Shown here: positions 1 to 9,840 of the stretch, one piece after another | Numbering within the stretch: the stretch's first letter is position 1 | Layout: every line of letters begins with the position of its first letter | DNA from: Alkalicella caledoniensis | GTDB taxonomy: Bacteria; Bacillota; Proteinivoracia; Proteinivoracales; Proteinivoracaceae | Direction: 5' to 3' | Assembly (NCBI RefSeq): GCF_014467015.1 | Contig: NZ_CP058559.1 | Location: 2,976,001-3,040,000 of the forward strand | DNA length: 64,000 nt | The notes under the pieces: model-generated | What the model was told of the DNA's origin: nothing | The model's input: only the letters and a program-made list of their open reading frames with translations | Databases searched by the model: none | Translations under genes and position numbers: made by a program

Positions 1-3000
1 ATAAAAGAAACGGAATTAGTAGCATTTGTAACAGTTGCTAGCAAAGCGGAAAAAGATAATATCATGCTATTAGATGCAAGATACCATATGTTCGTTAGAG
101 CCTTGGAAGGAGCATATTTAACTCTAGGATGCCATAAAGACCTATCCATAATTCCCCGTGAGAAAACATATGTCAATGGACAAGAACATAAAAACTACAA
201 AATTTCGGTTTGCAGATACTGTGGGCAAATATACATAGAGGCAACAATAGAAGGCTCTTTCTTAACCCAGAAAAAGGAAAACGAGGCTACGGAGAAAAAC
301 AACTTTTTTATGCTAATTGATGGTCAAAATCATGAATCAACAGACGAAGATATAATAGATACGGAAGAAGAACAAATATACAACCTTTGTGGTAAATGTG
401 GAAAAATTGAAAAGGCAAATGTATTAAGAAGCCAAATGTGTCACTGTGGACAAGCACACGTAGTAAAAGTAAAAGAACCAATAGATAAAAAGAAGACTTT
501 GAAAAAATGTATGAGTTGCGGATTACAAGATACTCAGGGAAGTGTTCTAAGGGGATTTTACTTAGGACAAGAAGCTGCAGCCAGCGTTATAGGGTCCAGT
601 CTTTACGAAGAAATTCCATCTATACATGTGGAAGTGTTGGAACAAACCCATCACTATGAAGATGACTTTTTTGGAAGCCTTACTAGTAGCACAGTAAGCG
701 TAAAAGATGTTATAAATAAACCCACTGCAAAACAGTTATTAGTTTTCTCTGACAGTAGACAAGAAGCTGCTTACTTCGCAAGTTATTTTGACTTCACATA
801 CAATAATATTTTGAGAAGAAGATTGTTTATTGAGGCTTTAAAAGAAGTCGGTGAGTATTCAGATGAAAAAGGAATTGAAATAAAAAAGGCAGCTATAAGA
901 CTAGCTGCACTTTTAGAACAGCATGATATTGTGGAATCAGAGATATCCCTTAAAGAAGCGTGGAAGACAATACTTTATGAAATTTCCAGCAATGATAGAA
1001 ATAGCTTGGAAAATCTAGGTCTAGTGTCTTTTGAATACCAAGGATTTGTTGCTCCTCAAATAGGCTTTTATAAAGGGGAAGAAGTCCAAGCCATTCAAAG
1101 AGTATTAGCAAATAGCTTTAAGCGAGATTGTATGTTTGACTTTCCCCTTGCTAAAGAAATGCTAAAATCCGATAAAGAATATTACACATACAAAGGCCTC
1201 GAATGTACCATGTCATTAACGAAAATAGACAAGAAAAACAACTACTGTAAATCATGGATATCAAACAAGAATTCAAACATTAGAATAAATTATGTTGAAA
1301 AAACTACAGGAAATAACAAAAAAGAGATCAATAATTTCTTAGAAGGCGTATGGCAAAGAATCTTTTTGCAACAAAATCAGTTCTATGGAGGCCTAGTAGC
1401 AAAAAGGCCAAACGAGTATATAATGGACATCAGTAAATTTAAAATCCGCACCCCATTTACACATAAAATGCAGTGGTATATCTGTGATAAATGTGGCAAA
1501 ATTACTGTCAACAATATAAAAAACATTTGTTTAGCCTACAGGTGTGAAGGGAAATTAACACTCTGTGATTTTGAAAATGAATTTGCTAACAATCATTATA
1601 GAAAACAATATTTAGAACTAGATATTTTCCCGATGAAAGTAAAAGAACATACCGCACAGCTTAGTCCAGAGAGTGCAAAAAAATACCAAGAGATGTTTGT
1701 AAAGAAAGATATCAATGTACTAAGCTGCTCTACAACATTTGAAATGGGCGTAGATGTTGGGGAACTAGAAACAGTATTCATGAAAAACATGCCACCTACT
1801 CCAGCAAACTATGCACAACGGGCTGGTCGTGCTGGTAGAAGGAAAGATTCAGTGGCATACTCCTTGACATTTTGTAGGCTGTCTTCCCATGACTTAACAT
1901 ACTTCAATTCACCCATAAAGATGATAAGAGGAAAGATATATCCCCCTAAATTCAAGACTGAAAATGAAAAAATAGTAAAAAGACATATTAATGCAGCTAT
2001 CTTAGCAGCCTTTTGGAGAGCCAATACAGAGCTATTTAAAGATGTAGGAACTTTTTTTGATGACGACACTTACACTTGCTTGCTAGACTTTATAAAGAAC
2101 CTTCCCGAACTTGTCAAAGACTATATCGAAAAATTTGTACCTAAAGAAGTAGTAAAACAAGTAAAGCTGTGGATAGAAGATCTGGTACATGAAGACGGAA
2201 TTTTAAACAAAGAATACTTGGTTTATAAAAATGAACTAAAGGAACTACATGACCTAAAAATAGAAGCATTAAGCAAATCAAGTGCTGGTGAATCCATGGG
2301 GGACTATATTAAAAGAATAGACTTTTATGTAGAAAAAATAAAAGCTGAAAATATATTGGCATTCCTGTCAAAGAAGAACATTATTCCAAAATATGGATTC
2401 CCTGTAGATACTGTTGAGCTGGTAACATCATTTGATAAAGGGTCATTAGCGACTAACTATACGAAAACATCAAAACTAAGGCTACAAAGAGATTTAATGA
2501 TAGCAATTTCTGAATATGCACCTGGATCTGAAGTAATAGCGGACGGTGACATGTATACAAGTCAATACATCAAAAGGCCAACAGGCCAAAGTAAAGTTTG
2601 GCATCAATACGATTTTGGAATATGTCCTGATAAAAAATGTGGCCACCTGAACATAAAAAGGCATATTGCCGAACAAAAAGAGAAATATCTCCAGGATTGT
2701 GAAATTTGCAGTGAAAAGGTATATAAAGATAATACCTTTATAATCCCAGAATACGGATTTATCATTAGTCCTAAAGTAGATAAATCAACAACTAAAAAAC
2801 CAAAGAAAACATACAGAGGCGAGATTTTCTATGTAGGGGATAAAGAAGAAATAATCGAAAATGAGAACAAAGAAATAAAAATAAATAATACTATCATAAA
2901 AATCAAATCCACGTCCAATGATGAACTAGTTGTAATAAATACATCTGACTTTTATGTGTGCGATACATGCGGATACGCTAAAGTGGACGAAAAATTTAAA

Positions 3001-3513
3001 GAGGAGTTCACTAATGACAAAGCAGGTCACAAAAATCCTTACGGAAAACCTTGCAATACCAAAAGGCTATCAAAAAGAACACTAGGTCACAAGTTTAAAA
3101 CAGATGTAGCCTATATATCAGTAAGAAAATTTCTAGATAAGGAAAAAGCTTTAGCAGTGGTATATTGCCTTCTAGAGGGTATTAGTCAATACCTAGGAAT
3201 AGAAAGAAATGACATATCAGGAACCCTACATTACAATAAACTTGACTCAGGTAACTGGGAAACGAATTTCATACTTTTTGATACAGTACCAGGTGGAGCA
3301 GGTCATGTCAGAAGGATAGGCGAGGCTGACAACATCAAAATAGAAAGAATGCTAAAGAAATCCCTAGAAGTAGTGAAACAGTGCAATTGTGGAGAAGATA
3401 GTAACGGAGACTCATCATGCTACAGCTGTCTTTGTAATTACTATAACCAAAAACATCATGATATTATAAAAAGAAAATATGCTATTGAATTTTTAGAGGA
3501 ATTGCTTGGGTAA
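1..3513 (+). CDS. DEAD/DEAH-box helicase, C-terminal part, with DUF1998-like end (5' truncated by window)
   Basis: The frame is open from base 1, so the ATG at 64 is internal and the protein is longer than the roughly 1,170 residues seen. Counting from that ATG, the helicase C domain is visible: KQLLVFSDSRQEA near residue 220, FEMGVDVGELE near 560 and QRAGRAGRR (motif VI) near 585. Several CxxC zinc pairs lie before and after it, and the protein ends in the cysteine cluster CNCGEDSNGDSSCYSCLC, typical of DUF1998/MZB ends. Walker A and DEAH motifs would lie upstream of the window. Very large helicases of this design occur in Druantia (DruE) and in DISARM (the DrmA helicase and DrmB DUF1998 protein), where they act in phage defence. 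The downstream methylase fits a defence locus but has its own promoter. Which system it belongs to cannot be decided without the upstream genes. Confidence 0.82.
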   Translation: MKETELVAFVTVASKAEKDNIMLLDARYHMFVRALEGAYLTLGCHKDLSIIPREKTYVNGQEHKNYKISVCRYCGQIYIEATIEGSFLTQKKENEATEKNNFFMLIDGQNHESTDEDIIDTEEEQIYNLCGKCGKIEKANVLRSQMCHCGQAHVVKVKEPIDKKKTLKKCMSCGLQDTQGSVLRGFYLGQEAAASVIGSSLYEEIPSIHVEVLEQTHHYEDDFFGSLTSSTVSVKDVINKPTAKQLLVFSDSRQEAAYFASYFDFTYNNILRRRLFIEALKEVGEYSDEKGIEIKKAAIRLAALLEQHDIVESEISLKEAWKTILYEISSNDRNSLENLGLVSFEYQGFVAPQIGFYKGEEVQAIQRVLANSFKRDCMFDFPLAKEMLKSDKEYYTYKGLECTMSLTKIDKKNNYCKSWISNKNSNIRINYVEKTTGNNKKEINNFLEGVWQRIFLQQNQFYGGLVAKRPNEYIMDISKFKIRTPFTHKMQWYICDKCGKITVNNIKNICLAYRCEGKLTLCDFENEFANNHYRKQYLELDIFPMKVKEHTAQLSPESAKKYQEMFVKKDINVLSCSTTFEMGVDVGELETVFMKNMPPTPANYAQRAGRAGRRKDSVAYSLTFCRLSSHDLTYFNSPIKMIRGKIYPPKFKTENEKIVKRHINAAILAAFWRANTELFKDVGTFFDDDTYTCLLDFIKNLPELVKDYIEKFVPKEVVKQVKLWIEDLVHEDGILNKEYLVYKNELKELHDLKIEALSKSSAGESMGDYIKRIDFYVEKIKAENILAFLSKKNIIPKYGFPVDTVELVTSFDKGSLATNYTKTSKLRLQRDLMIAISEYAPGSEVIADGDMYTSQYIKRPTGQSKVWHQYDFGICPDKKCGHLNIKRHIAEQKEKYLQDCEICSEKVYKDNTFIIPEYGFIISPKVDKSTTKKPKKTYRGEIFYVGDKEEIIENENKEIKINNTIIKIKSTSNDELVVINTSDFYVCDTCGYAKVDEKFKEEFTNDKAGHKNPYGKPCNTKRLSKRTLGHKFKTDVAYISVRKFLDKEKALAVVYCLLEGISQYLGIERNDISGTLHYNKLDSGNWETNFILFDTVPGGAGHVRRIGEADNIKIERMLKKSLEVVKQCNCGEDSNGDSSCYSCLCNYYNQKHHDIIKRKYAIEFLEELLG

Positions 3514-3674
3514 GGAGAATTCTGCTAGCACTCGTTATTCAAGAGAAAGAAGCAAATGTACCTGATGTCATAACGCAGGAAGAATTCAGAAGAGCTTCCT
3601 GTAAAAGCCCTTAAAGTTAATTTCTATGGAAATAAATCAAAGGTATAATACGAATTTAATTTGTAAAATCGATA

Positions 3675-3710
3675 AAAATATACCCTGAAGTGTCATTCGG
3701 GGTATATTTT
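3675..3710 (+). terminator. Rho-independent terminator after the helicase gene
   Basis: An 11-bp inverted repeat (AAAATATACCC / GGGTATATTTT) with a 14-base loop ends in a T-rich run. It closes the helicase transcription unit. The rest of the 3514-3846 gap holds a short open stretch with no recognisable product, and then the promoter of the methylase. Confidence 0.8.
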
Positions 3711-3740
3711 ATATTATGAGTATAATTTTTAAATAACTAT

Positions 3741-3813
3741 TGGGTATACCATTATATCATTTATGGTTTTAAAAAACCATTGACATTATCGATTGCGTGG
3801 TTTATAATAACCA
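3741..3813 (+). promoter_or_regulatory. Paired palindromic operators around the methylase promoter
   Basis: Two 16-bp imperfect palindromes share the half-site TGGTT-N6-AACCA. One, at 3764-3779, lies just upstream of the -35 box. The other, at 3798-3813, covers the -10 box. Their centres are 34 bp apart, about three helical turns. A shorter palindrome, TGGGTATACCA, lies at 3741-3751. A dimeric repressor bound at both sites would block RNA polymerase. No regulator gene is adjacent in the window. Confidence 0.6.
3780..3808 (+). promoter_or_regulatory. Consensus sigma-A promoter for the methylase gene
   Basis: A perfect TTGACA (3780-3785) is separated by 17 bp from a perfect TATAAT (3803-3808). 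A strong ribosome-binding site (GAGGAGGG, 3833-3840) lies 6 bp before the TTG start codon. Confidence 0.85.
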
Positions 3814-3846
3814 TATAATAAATAATGCCTATGAGGAGGGCCTAAG

Positions 3847-5565
3847 TTGGATAAAAAAATGTATGAAAATCTAAAACATAAGAATTATAATGAAGCTGTG
3901 AATGACTTTACGACTATTCTTAGAGAAAAATTATCTACAGAGGATTCTATGCCTATTGTGGTAGCTGCTTCCACACTTGCACTAGTGATGAAGGAACGAG
4001 AGACTGAATCGGAGACCATTAGTTATGTAGAAAAGTTCATTGATGATGAAACTACACTATCTTTCTTGAGAAAAGTTCAAAAAGACTATGGCAACCGGAT
4101 CAAAGACTATTCTAAAAAATATGATAGTGACACTTTGAGAGCTGCTGCACTATTTTCAGAAACTAAACGATTTTCTGAAGGAGATATAAGTTCTACTCCA
4201 GAGGGGATATCAAATCTAGCTATATCTTTGCTATCTCTTACGAAAGATGATGTTATGCTAGACCTTGGATCTGGTGTAGCTTCATTCTCAATTCAAGCGG
4301 CTGTGAAATCCAATTGTGATATGCTGTATGGAGTTGAAATTAATACTAACAATGTGATAATTGCAAATTTACGCCGGTTTATAACTGGCCTACCTATAAA
4401 AATTATTCAAGGTAACATCGTTAGTCAAGATTATAGTGACTTATCCGCCAATAAAGTATTCTCAAATTTCCCATTAGGAATGAGGTTTTCTGCCTTAGAA
4501 AAGTATATAGTGAAAAATTCGAAACTCAAAAAGTATTTTAAAGAAGCAAAGAGAACAGTGTCCGGCGATTGGGTATTTGGGATGGCTTCATATCTCAACA
4601 CGAAAATGCCTGGTAAAGCAGTTGCATTAATGTCCAATGCAGGAACTTGGAATAAACCAGATGAACAATTTAGAAAAAACTTAGTAGAAGGCGGTTTCGT
4701 TGAGGGTGTAATTCTACTACCTCCTCGACTTCTATCATCAACTGGGATTCCTCTGACGATGATAGTACTTAGTGAAAATAATAAAGAGATAAAAATGGTT
4801 GATGCCACTGAAATATTCACAGCAGGCCGTAGACAAAATTCGTTAGAACCAAATGATGTAGAAACCATTATAAACGCATATCATAACAATACGAAAATTA
4901 GCAAAAGATTAAAAAATAATGAAGTTGCTCAGCAAGAGTTTATTCTAAATCCCCAAAGATATATAGGTACAGATAGTGGCTTAGTAGACGGCATCCCTTT
5001 GGGAGACCTAACCAAAGCAATTAATCGTGGGGCAATGATTAAATCAAATGAATTAGATGAACTTGTTAGTACAGAAGAAACAAACTATCATTATTTAATG
5101 TTACAGAATATCCAAGATGGTGTTGTCGACTCAAACCTACCTAGTTTACAAACTATAGATAAGAAGTATGAAAAGTACTGTATCAATGATAAAAATCTAA
5201 TTATTTCTAAAATTTCTCCATTCAAAGTAGCGATGGCGCATGTTAATGAAGAACAAGTTATTCTTGCTAATGGAAATTTATATTTTATTGAACTAGATGA
5301 ACAAAAGGTTAACCCTATTTTCGTTCAAGTTTTTTTGCAAAGTGAAATCGGGATGGCGCAACTTAATCGATTTGCTAAGGGTGCAGCTATGAAAAATATT
5401 AGCATTCAAGATTTGAAAATGATTGAAATTCCTAATATTCCAAGAGAAAAGCAAGACTTGATTGCAGAAGAATACGAGAATCTTGAAGATGAATTATTAG
5501 TTTTACAGAGGCAAACTGATATTATTCGAGATAGGAAGTCAAAATTGCTTGAGGAGGTGATTTAA
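3847..5565 (+). CDS. N6-adenine DNA methyltransferase, HsdM-like with HsdS-like C-terminus
   Basis: The 572-residue protein starts at TTG, chosen because GAGGAGGG ends 6 bp upstream. The SAM-binding motif I, DLGSGVASF, lies near residue 139. The catalytic motif IV appears as SNFPLGMRF near residue 206 where type I methylases have NPPY/F, so NFPL is a notable variant. The C-terminal third (RNAGAMIKSNEL-like turn, EKQDLIAEEYENLEDELL coiled end) resembles the target-recognition and spacer parts of HsdS. It probably methylates DNA as part of a defence system, perhaps with the upstream helicase, but it is transcribed from its own operator-controlled promoter. Its stop overlaps the start of the next, broken gene (TAATG), so the two were co-translated. 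Loss of activity through the motif IV change cannot be excluded. Confidence 0.72.
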   Translation: MDKKMYENLKHKNYNEAVNDFTTILREKLSTEDSMPIVVAASTLALVMKERETESETISYVEKFIDDETTLSFLRKVQKDYGNRIKDYSKKYDSDTLRAAALFSETKRFSEGDISSTPEGISNLAISLLSLTKDDVMLDLGSGVASFSIQAAVKSNCDMLYGVEINTNNVIIANLRRFITGLPIKIIQGNIVSQDYSDLSANKVFSNFPLGMRFSALEKYIVKNSKLKKYFKEAKRTVSGDWVFGMASYLNTKMPGKAVALMSNAGTWNKPDEQFRKNLVEGGFVEGVILLPPRLLSSTGIPLTMIVLSENNKEIKMVDATEIFTAGRRQNSLEPNDVETIINAYHNNTKISKRLKNNEVAQQEFILNPQRYIGTDSGLVDGIPLGDLTKAINRGAMIKSNELDELVSTEETNYHYLMLQNIQDGVVDSNLPSLQTIDKKYEKYCINDKNLIISKISPFKVAMAHVNEEQVILANGNLYFIELDEQKVNPIFVQVFLQSEIGMAQLNRFAKGAAMKNISIQDLKMIEIPNIPREKQDLIAEEYENLEDELLVLQRQTDIIRDRKSKLLEEVI

Positions 5566-6096
5566 TGAAAATCACCAATGAAAAACTTCTTGATATTTAT
5601 AACCGAGGCTTCCTACCGGCTTCATAAAGAAATAAAAAACGCCTACAAAAGTGGTAATATTGAAGATTACTTATCCAGTGTTTGAATGATTGATCTCTTT
5701 CCTTGTGAAGAAGAATCTACCCTTTACGATACTTATCCAGACGGCAAAATCTTGATAGTTGGGGATTCGAAAATTAAGGAAAATGATATTTATGGTTGCC
5801 TGAAAGAATATGGCATAACGAAAGAAAGAGTAGAGCTACACCTTGGTTATGATGAGGTAAAGAGCTTATCGTTCAATAAAATACAATATAATCCTAATTG
5901 GCTGATACTTGTAGGCCCAGTGCCCCATTCAGGAAAAGGGAAGCAGGACAAATCAAGCATTATCACTCAAATAGAGAATACAGATGGTTATCCTAAGGTT
6001 ATCCGCTTATCTGCTGGGCATGGATTAAAACTTGCAAAAGCAAGCATTACAAAAGCAGTAAGCTATGAAATTCAAAGAGGGTACCTTGCTGTATAG
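5565..6096 (+). pseudogene. Broken partner gene of the methylase (frameshift plus in-frame TGA)
   Basis: Reading begins at the ATG overlapping the methylase stop, after a good GAGGAGGTGA site, with MKITNEKLLDIYN. That frame stops after 20 codons. The +1-shifted frame continues the same helical sequence (EASYRLHKEIKNAYKSG) to a TGA at about 5683-5685, and the same frame then stays open to 6096. The downstream part (136 residues from ATG 5686) has a Rossmann-like strand, GKILIVGDSKI, and a conserved-looking PNWLILVGPVPHS segment. Reconstructed, the protein is about 175 residues. I do not recognise the family; the ILIVG strand vaguely resembles DUF2325-type domains. It was evidently in an operon with the methylase. 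Confidence 0.6.
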
Positions 6097-6313
6097 GACA
6101 ATTTAACATAATTAATTCTAACATTGCTCCAATATTTGCTGGTCTTAAAAAAAATTCTATGTGACATACATATGCCTCATAAGACGGATATATTTTTACA
6201 GTGAAATATGAAGGTTAATAGACTACTAATGTTGAACATTATACAAGGATAGAAAATACTACAAAATTTATTCAACCAAGAACTCGATAAAAAATAAATG
6301 GGGGTTATGATTT

Positions 6314-8422
6314 ATGAACACAATGTCACACAACCAAATTGTCAGTTTTATCTGGGGGATCGCAGACGATTGCCTTAGAGATGTATATGTAAGGGGAAAG
6401 TACAGAGATGTTATTTTGCCTATGACTGTTATAAGGCGTCTTGATGCTGTACTAGAAGAAACTAAAGAGTCAGTACTTGAAATGAAGAAAAGACTCGATG
6501 AGATGAACATTTTAAATCAGACTGATGCCCTTTGTAGTGCTTCAGGGCAAGCTTTTTATAACAGTTCACCTTTTGTTCTTAAAGACTTAAAATCGAGGGT
6601 AAAAAACCAGCAGCTTAGGGCGGACTTTATTGAGTACTTAGATGGATTTTCCCCAAATGTACAGGAAATTCTTGAGAAATTTAAATTTAGAAACCAAATA
6701 GACACCATGATTGAAGCCGATATACTTGGTGCGGTTATCGAAAAGTTCGTTTCACCAACCATTAACTTAAGTCCAAAACCAGTCCTTAATGATCAGGGTG
6801 AGGTTAGATTATCTGGCTTAGATAACCATACAATGGGTGTGATTTTCGAGGAGTTAATTCGTAAATTCAATGAAGAGAACAACGAGGAAGCTGGGGAACA
6901 CTTTACACCACGGGATGTTGTGGAACTTATGGCAGATGTTATCTTTATGCCTATTAAAGACAAGATAACGGACGGAACATATCTATGTTATGACGGTGCC
7001 AGCGGTACAGGTGGTATGCTAACGATAGCTGATGAAAGGCTAACTCACCTAGCAGAGAAAAATAACATACAAGTATCAATACATTTATATGGGCAAGAGA
7101 TTAACCCAGAAACCTACGCCATCGCTAAAGCAGATTTACTGTTAAAAGGGGATGGAACGGAAGCTGAGAATATTAAATATGGTTCAACACTATCTAATGA
7201 CGGAAATGCTACTATGGAATTTGACTTTATGTTGTCAAACCCTCCTTACGGTAAGTCATGGAAAACCGATGCAGAAAGGCTTGGGGGTAAAAGTGACATA
7301 ACGGACCCAAGATTTATAGTTAATTTTAAAGATGAACCTGAGTTTAAAATGATACCAAGGGTAAATGATGGACAAATGCTTTTCCTAGCAAACAATATTG
7401 CTAAAATGAAGCATAGCACCGAACTGGGAAGTAGAATAGCAGAAGTTCACAATGGTTCTTCAATTTTCACTGGCGATGCAGGTCAAGGTGAAAGTAATCT
7501 CAGAAGATACATCATAGAAAGTGACTATCTAGAAGCCATCATCGCACTACCGGAAAATATGTTTTACAATACCGGAATAGCAACCTACATATGGGTTCTT
7601 TCCAACAGAAAAGAAGAGAAAAGAAAAGGTAAAGTCCAACTTATTGACGCAACAAGTCTAAAGTCTCCTCTAAGGAAAAACTTAGGAGATAAAAATTGTG
7701 AATTAACGAAAGAGATTAGAAAACAGATAATGGACATCTACCTAAGGTTTGAGGAAAATGAGTATAGCAAAATATTCAACAATGAAGAGTTTGGATATTG
7801 GAAGATAACTGTAAATAGGCCGTTGAGATTGAAGGTTGAAATAACTCACGAAAAACTAGATAAATTTAAGCAATTTGCAGATAAGGCTAAAGATAAAGTA
7901 GTTTATGATATAATGGCTGAACTATATAAACAAGCAGACAAAGACTATTTTATTGACTACAAAGAGTTTGAACAACTCTTAAAAAAAGTGGTAAAAAGCA
8001 AAGGCGAAAAATTACCAGCAAAGAGATTGAAAATGATTAGAGAATTCTTTACCAGTAAGGATGAAAATGCTGAGAGACTAATTTCAAAAGTACTTAAAAA
8101 TGAAGACATAGATGAGCTAAATGGCAAATTCAAACTTCAAAATACGATTGTTGAATTTGAAACCGATAAAGAACTAGAAGATACAGAGCAGATCCCATTG
8201 AGGTATGAAGGTGGTATAGAAACATTCTTTAAGAATGAAGTTCTACCATACGCACCAGACGCCTGGGTAGACCACGGTAAAACACAGATTGGTTATGAGA
8301 TTAGTTTTACCAAGTATTTCTACAAGTCTGTACAACTTCGTAGTCTAGATGATATTATGGCAGATATTAAAGCACTAGAGGAAGAAACTGAAGGTCTGCT
8401 AGAAGAAATCATAGGGGGTTAA
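6314..8422 (+). CDS. hsdM: Type I restriction-modification system DNA methyltransferase subunit HsdM
   Basis: The 702-residue protein has the HsdM N-terminal helical domain (about 10-150, with the VILPMTVIRRLDAVL signature). It then has an N6-adenine methylase domain with SAM motif YDGASGTGG near residue 224 and catalytic NPPYGKSW near 309. The long C-terminal region (about 520-702) is charged and helical. HsdM methylates adenine on both strands of the bipartite site recognised by HsdS and forms the M2S core of the restriction complex. It is followed after 3 bp by hsdS and then hsdR, a complete operon in M-S-R order. The ATG at 6314 was chosen; a GGGGGTT site precedes it. The 217 bp upstream hold no clear gene. 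Confidence 0.93.
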   Translation: MNTMSHNQIVSFIWGIADDCLRDVYVRGKYRDVILPMTVIRRLDAVLEETKESVLEMKKRLDEMNILNQTDALCSASGQAFYNSSPFVLKDLKSRVKNQQLRADFIEYLDGFSPNVQEILEKFKFRNQIDTMIEADILGAVIEKFVSPTINLSPKPVLNDQGEVRLSGLDNHTMGVIFEELIRKFNEENNEEAGEHFTPRDVVELMADVIFMPIKDKITDGTYLCYDGASGTGGMLTIADERLTHLAEKNNIQVSIHLYGQEINPETYAIAKADLLLKGDGTEAENIKYGSTLSNDGNATMEFDFMLSNPPYGKSWKTDAERLGGKSDITDPRFIVNFKDEPEFKMIPRVNDGQMLFLANNIAKMKHSTELGSRIAEVHNGSSIFTGDAGQGESNLRRYIIESDYLEAIIALPENMFYNTGIATYIWVLSNRKEEKRKGKVQLIDATSLKSPLRKNLGDKNCELTKEIRKQIMDIYLRFEENEYSKIFNNEEFGYWKITVNRPLRLKVEITHEKLDKFKQFADKAKDKVVYDIMAELYKQADKDYFIDYKEFEQLLKKVVKSKGEKLPAKRLKMIREFFTSKDENAERLISKVLKNEDIDELNGKFKLQNTIVEFETDKELEDTEQIPLRYEGGIETFFKNEVLPYAPDAWVDHGKTQIGYEISFTKYFYKSVQLRSLDDIMADIKALEEETEGLLEEIIGG

Positions 8423-8425
8423 GAC

Positions 8426-9838
8426 ATGAGTAGAGAGCTAAAACCTTATGAAGAGTATAAAGAGACGGAATATGATTGGTTAGGACCTGTTCCAAACCAC
8501 TGGAACAAATTATCCATCAGAAATATTACGGAGTTATCGTCTGAGCGTAATAGAACAAGGAACGACCTAGAGTTATTATCTGTTTATAGAGAATATGGTG
8601 TAATAAAGAAGTCATCGCGAGACGATAATCATAATGTTGAAAGTGAAGATTTAACTAATTATAAACTTGTTGATAAAGGATACTTGGTCTTAAATAAAAT
8701 GAAAATGTGGCAAGGGTCCTTAGGAGTATCAAGGTATAAAGGGATAGTCAGTCCAGCCTATATTGTTTGTAAATTACGGAAGGATCTGCACTCGGATTAT
8801 ATCAATTATTTACTGAGAGCTGCAGTATTTAAGACAATTTACAACAGACTTTCCTATGGTGTAAGAGTTGGACAATGGGATATGAGGTATGAGGATTTTA
8901 AAAATATAAAATTATATATTCCATCTAAAGAAGAGCAAGATCAGATTGTCCGCTACCTTGATAATAAGCTAGTGAAAATTAGTAAATTTATTAAGAATAA
9001 GAAAAAGCTAATAGAACTACTAAAAGAACAAAAACAAGCGGTAATAAATCAAGCAGTTACAAAAGGACTAGACCCAACCGCCAAAATGAAGCCGTCAGGA
9101 ATTGGTTGGTTAGGAGATATACCGGAAGATTGGGAAGTGAAAAGAATTAAACATTTTAGTCGAGTTAATCCGTCTATAAACAATAAGCTTAAAAAAATTA
9201 ATTTAGAAGATGAAGTGGTCTTCCTAAGTATGGATAAAATTTCAGATTATGGGGAAATAGTTCAGAATGAGCTAAAGCAATTAAAGTATGTTAAAACAGG
9301 GTATACGGCATTTGCAAAAGGAGATGTTGTCATTGCAAAAATTACCCCTTGTTTTGAAAATGGCAAAGGAGCTTGCTTATCAAAGCTAAATACAGACATT
9401 GGGTATGGAACAACGGAACTAGTAGTTCTTAGACCTAATAAAAGGGTGATATCAGAATTTTTATATTGGATAACTAGAACCAGTTACTTTAGAAATTTGG
9501 GAATAGAAGTTATGACAGGATCAGCTGGGCAGAAAAGGGTACCTGTAGAGTTTGTTACCAATTTTCAACTGGGAATACCTGATGTGGAAGAACAGAATAA
9601 AATTGTTAAATTAATTGAAGAAAAGATTTCGATTTTAAGCAAATTATTAGAAAAAGTAAACAAAGAAATCGACCTGATGGCAGAATATCGCACTAGCCTT
9701 ATCTCAAATGTAGTAACAGGTAAAGTAGATGTTCGCCATATTGAAATTGAGAATTTAACTGAAGATGTTGGAGAATCTTTCAGCGATTTGGATGATTTGG
9801 AGGTAGAAGACAACGATCTATTAGCAGAGGGGGAATAG
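8426..9838 (+). CDS. hsdS: Type I restriction-modification specificity subunit HsdS
   Basis: The 470-residue protein has the two-half architecture of HsdS. Target-recognition domain 1 (about 12-190) starts at DWLGPVPNHW; domain 2 (about 225-410) starts at the matching GWLGDIPEDW. Each half is followed by a coiled-coil spacer with the EEQ.xIV motif and the related endings VINQAVTKGLD and LISNVVTGKVDVR. The two domains read the two parts of the bipartite target and so set the specificity of both methylation and cleavage. It lies 3 bp after hsdM and 2 bp before hsdR. The acidic tail after about residue 440 is an extension. No inverted second hsdS copy suggesting phase-variable shuffling was seen nearby. 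Confidence 0.93.
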   Translation: MSRELKPYEEYKETEYDWLGPVPNHWNKLSIRNITELSSERNRTRNDLELLSVYREYGVIKKSSRDDNHNVESEDLTNYKLVDKGYLVLNKMKMWQGSLGVSRYKGIVSPAYIVCKLRKDLHSDYINYLLRAAVFKTIYNRLSYGVRVGQWDMRYEDFKNIKLYIPSKEEQDQIVRYLDNKLVKISKFIKNKKKLIELLKEQKQAVINQAVTKGLDPTAKMKPSGIGWLGDIPEDWEVKRIKHFSRVNPSINNKLKKINLEDEVVFLSMDKISDYGEIVQNELKQLKYVKTGYTAFAKGDVVIAKITPCFENGKGACLSKLNTDIGYGTTELVVLRPNKRVISEFLYWITRTSYFRNLGIEVMTGSAGQKRVPVEFVTNFQLGIPDVEEQNKIVKLIEEKISILSKLLEKVNKEIDLMAEYRTSLISNVVTGKVDVRHIEIENLTEDVGESFSDLDDLEVEDNDLLAEGE

Positions 9839-9840
9839 GT

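Noticed and set aside
4431-4868. 145-residue minus-strand frame inside the methylase gene
   Set aside because: It is fully antisense to a gene with clear motifs and shows serine-rich shadow composition.
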